A DNA stretch of 64,000 bases, from contig JBBIIP010000003.1 of the NCBI GenBank assembly GCA_037446395.1, positions 100,164 through 164,163 on the forward strand, in the 5' to 3' direction. The notes beneath the pieces are model-generated. The model saw only the letters and a list, made by a program, of their open reading frames with translations, searched no databases and had not been told where the DNA came from. This DNA comes from JAAYJT01 sp037446395. GTDB lineage: Bacteria > Bacteroidota > Bacteroidia > Bacteroidales > JAAYJT01. The translations under genes were made by a program, and so were the position numbers. How positions within the stretch are numbered: position 1 is the first letter of the stretch; the number at the start of each line of letters is the position of its first letter. Positions 63,423 to 64,000 of the stretch are shown in pieces.

Positions 63423-64000
63423 CCCCAGAAAAATCAGATTTCACAAAACAGGTCTAGAATTCAATCCCGCTGAGCCTTTTAGGTAGTGAATTCATTCCAT
63501 GATTCAAGCCGATATTTTAACCGCCATTTGGCATTTGGCGTTGTTATTCCCCCATAAATGTTTGAATAAGCTCAAGTCCTATTCATCGTTGATTTTCTTT
63601 CAATGCAAATCGGCCTGATGTCTGATGTGAATTAGTTTACTTTCATCGCTTGCCAAACAAAGAAAGTTCTCAGCTTTGGGTATATTTACAAAACCAACTG
63701 AGTCATAGCGTGAAGGCTAGCCAGGCGTTGATGGGTTGGGGTCTTATGTTTCGAGCCGAAGTAAGGGGTTTCTCGTGTGTGGCTGGTACACCATAGTTCC
63801 CCAAAAATAAATCTTCTAATGATTCCCACACAAAACTTCCTGAGCCTATCCGTGACCTTGTAGTAATTCGATTTGCATGATGGCTCAGTGATAATTTGGT
63901 ATAAGGGTCCGAAAGCCTACCCCGACAGCAAGCCAACGGAGTTGTGAAATATAACTCATGCCCTCCTGGTTAAGCCCAAACCCATCCTTCATAGTGCCAG
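63423..64000. other. No recognisable gene; possible element edge or untranslated region
   Basis: 578 bases at the right end. On the reverse strand one frame is open for 77 codons from ATG 63936 to 63703, but the sequence (basic, Ser/Thr-rich) resembles no family I know. Its codon choice also looks unlike the neighbouring genes. The last 300 bases look richer in G+C than the AT-rich stretch before them. They could be the edge of a mobile element or a repeat, but nothing decides it within the window. Confidence 0.4.

Noticed and set aside
63207..63473. 88-codon forward frame across the tRNA-Leu genes
   Set aside because: It is the translation of two tRNA genes.
63703..63936. 77-codon reverse frame near the right end
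   Set aside because: No recognisable domain, no promoter or neighbour support; kept only as a note in the unexplained region.
1..64000. CRISPR arrays, insertion sequences, rRNA genes, toxin-antitoxin loci
   Set aside because: I saw no regularly spaced repeats, transposase genes or rRNA. The RHH gene was considered as an antitoxin, but its neighbours (SPFH, GPP34-like) do not look like toxins.

Overview
The window reads as chromosomal DNA from an anaerobic or microaerophilic member of the Bacteroidota, probably a Bacteroidales-like lineage. Support comes from a type IX secretion C-terminal sorting domain on a secreted protein (27952-29193), a large pyruvate:ferredoxin oxidoreductase, a single-chain PurL, likely glycine-lipid genes (GNAT plus PlsC-like pair), the Bacteroidota form of the division/cell-wall cluster, a general lack of strong Shine-Dalgarno sites, and many copies of the TAnnTTTG -7 element upstream of genes on both strands. 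A run of 100 N at 6381-6480 shows this is a draft or metagenome scaffold; two genes are cut there. No species assignment is possible from the sequence alone.

Layout. 0-5 kb: start of a sodium/solute symporter, DeoD-type purine nucleoside phosphorylase (with an Asn in place of the usual catalytic Asp) and PurL. 5.1-9.1 kb: a YeiH-type transporter running into the gap, a DEAD-box helicase running out of it, and thioredoxin reductase. 9.2-11 kb: a compact operon of an SPFH/band-7 protein, a ribbon-helix-helix protein and a GPP34-like protein, with a palindrome at its promoter. 11-15.2 kb: a beta-mannosidase lipoprotein, tRNA-Pro(GGG), deoxynucleoside kinase and HPPK. 15.3-26 kb: SppA, a class C acid phosphatase, PFOR and a divergent dihydroorotate-dehydrogenase-like protein, then a NapH/NapG-like fused ferredoxin, a Tat-exported DUF362 protein and a small membrane protein. 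26.2-32.6 kb: a sigma-70-type factor with a TPR membrane partner, divergent from a secreted dockerin/cohesin-like T9SS cargo and a large TPR-CHAT protease. 32.6-40.3 kb: MutS2, small proteins, an acyl-CoA carboxyltransferase with its biotin carrier, EngB and the GNAT/PlsC acyltransferase pair.

40.5-56.4 kb is a complete Bacteroidota dcw cluster (mraZ, rsmH, ftsL-like, ftsI, murE, mraY, murD, ftsW, murG, murC, ftsQ-like, ftsA, ftsZ) followed by a YqeY-like gene. The genes overlap or nearly abut, and three 10-bp-spaced GTGG repeats in front of mraZ look like MraZ boxes. murF, murB and ddl are not in it. 56.5-64 kb holds a class I amidotransferase lipoprotein, a RhaD-like aldolase, an OPT oligopeptide transporter with peptidase T, a DUF4301 protein, two tandem tRNA-Leu genes and about 0.6 kb with no recognisable gene.

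Most of the window is housekeeping. The parts that merit a second look are the sigma/TPR - dockerin-cohesin - CHAT locus, the SPFH-RHH-GPP34 operon, the NapHG fusion with an internal twin-arginine motif, and the DeoD active-site change.
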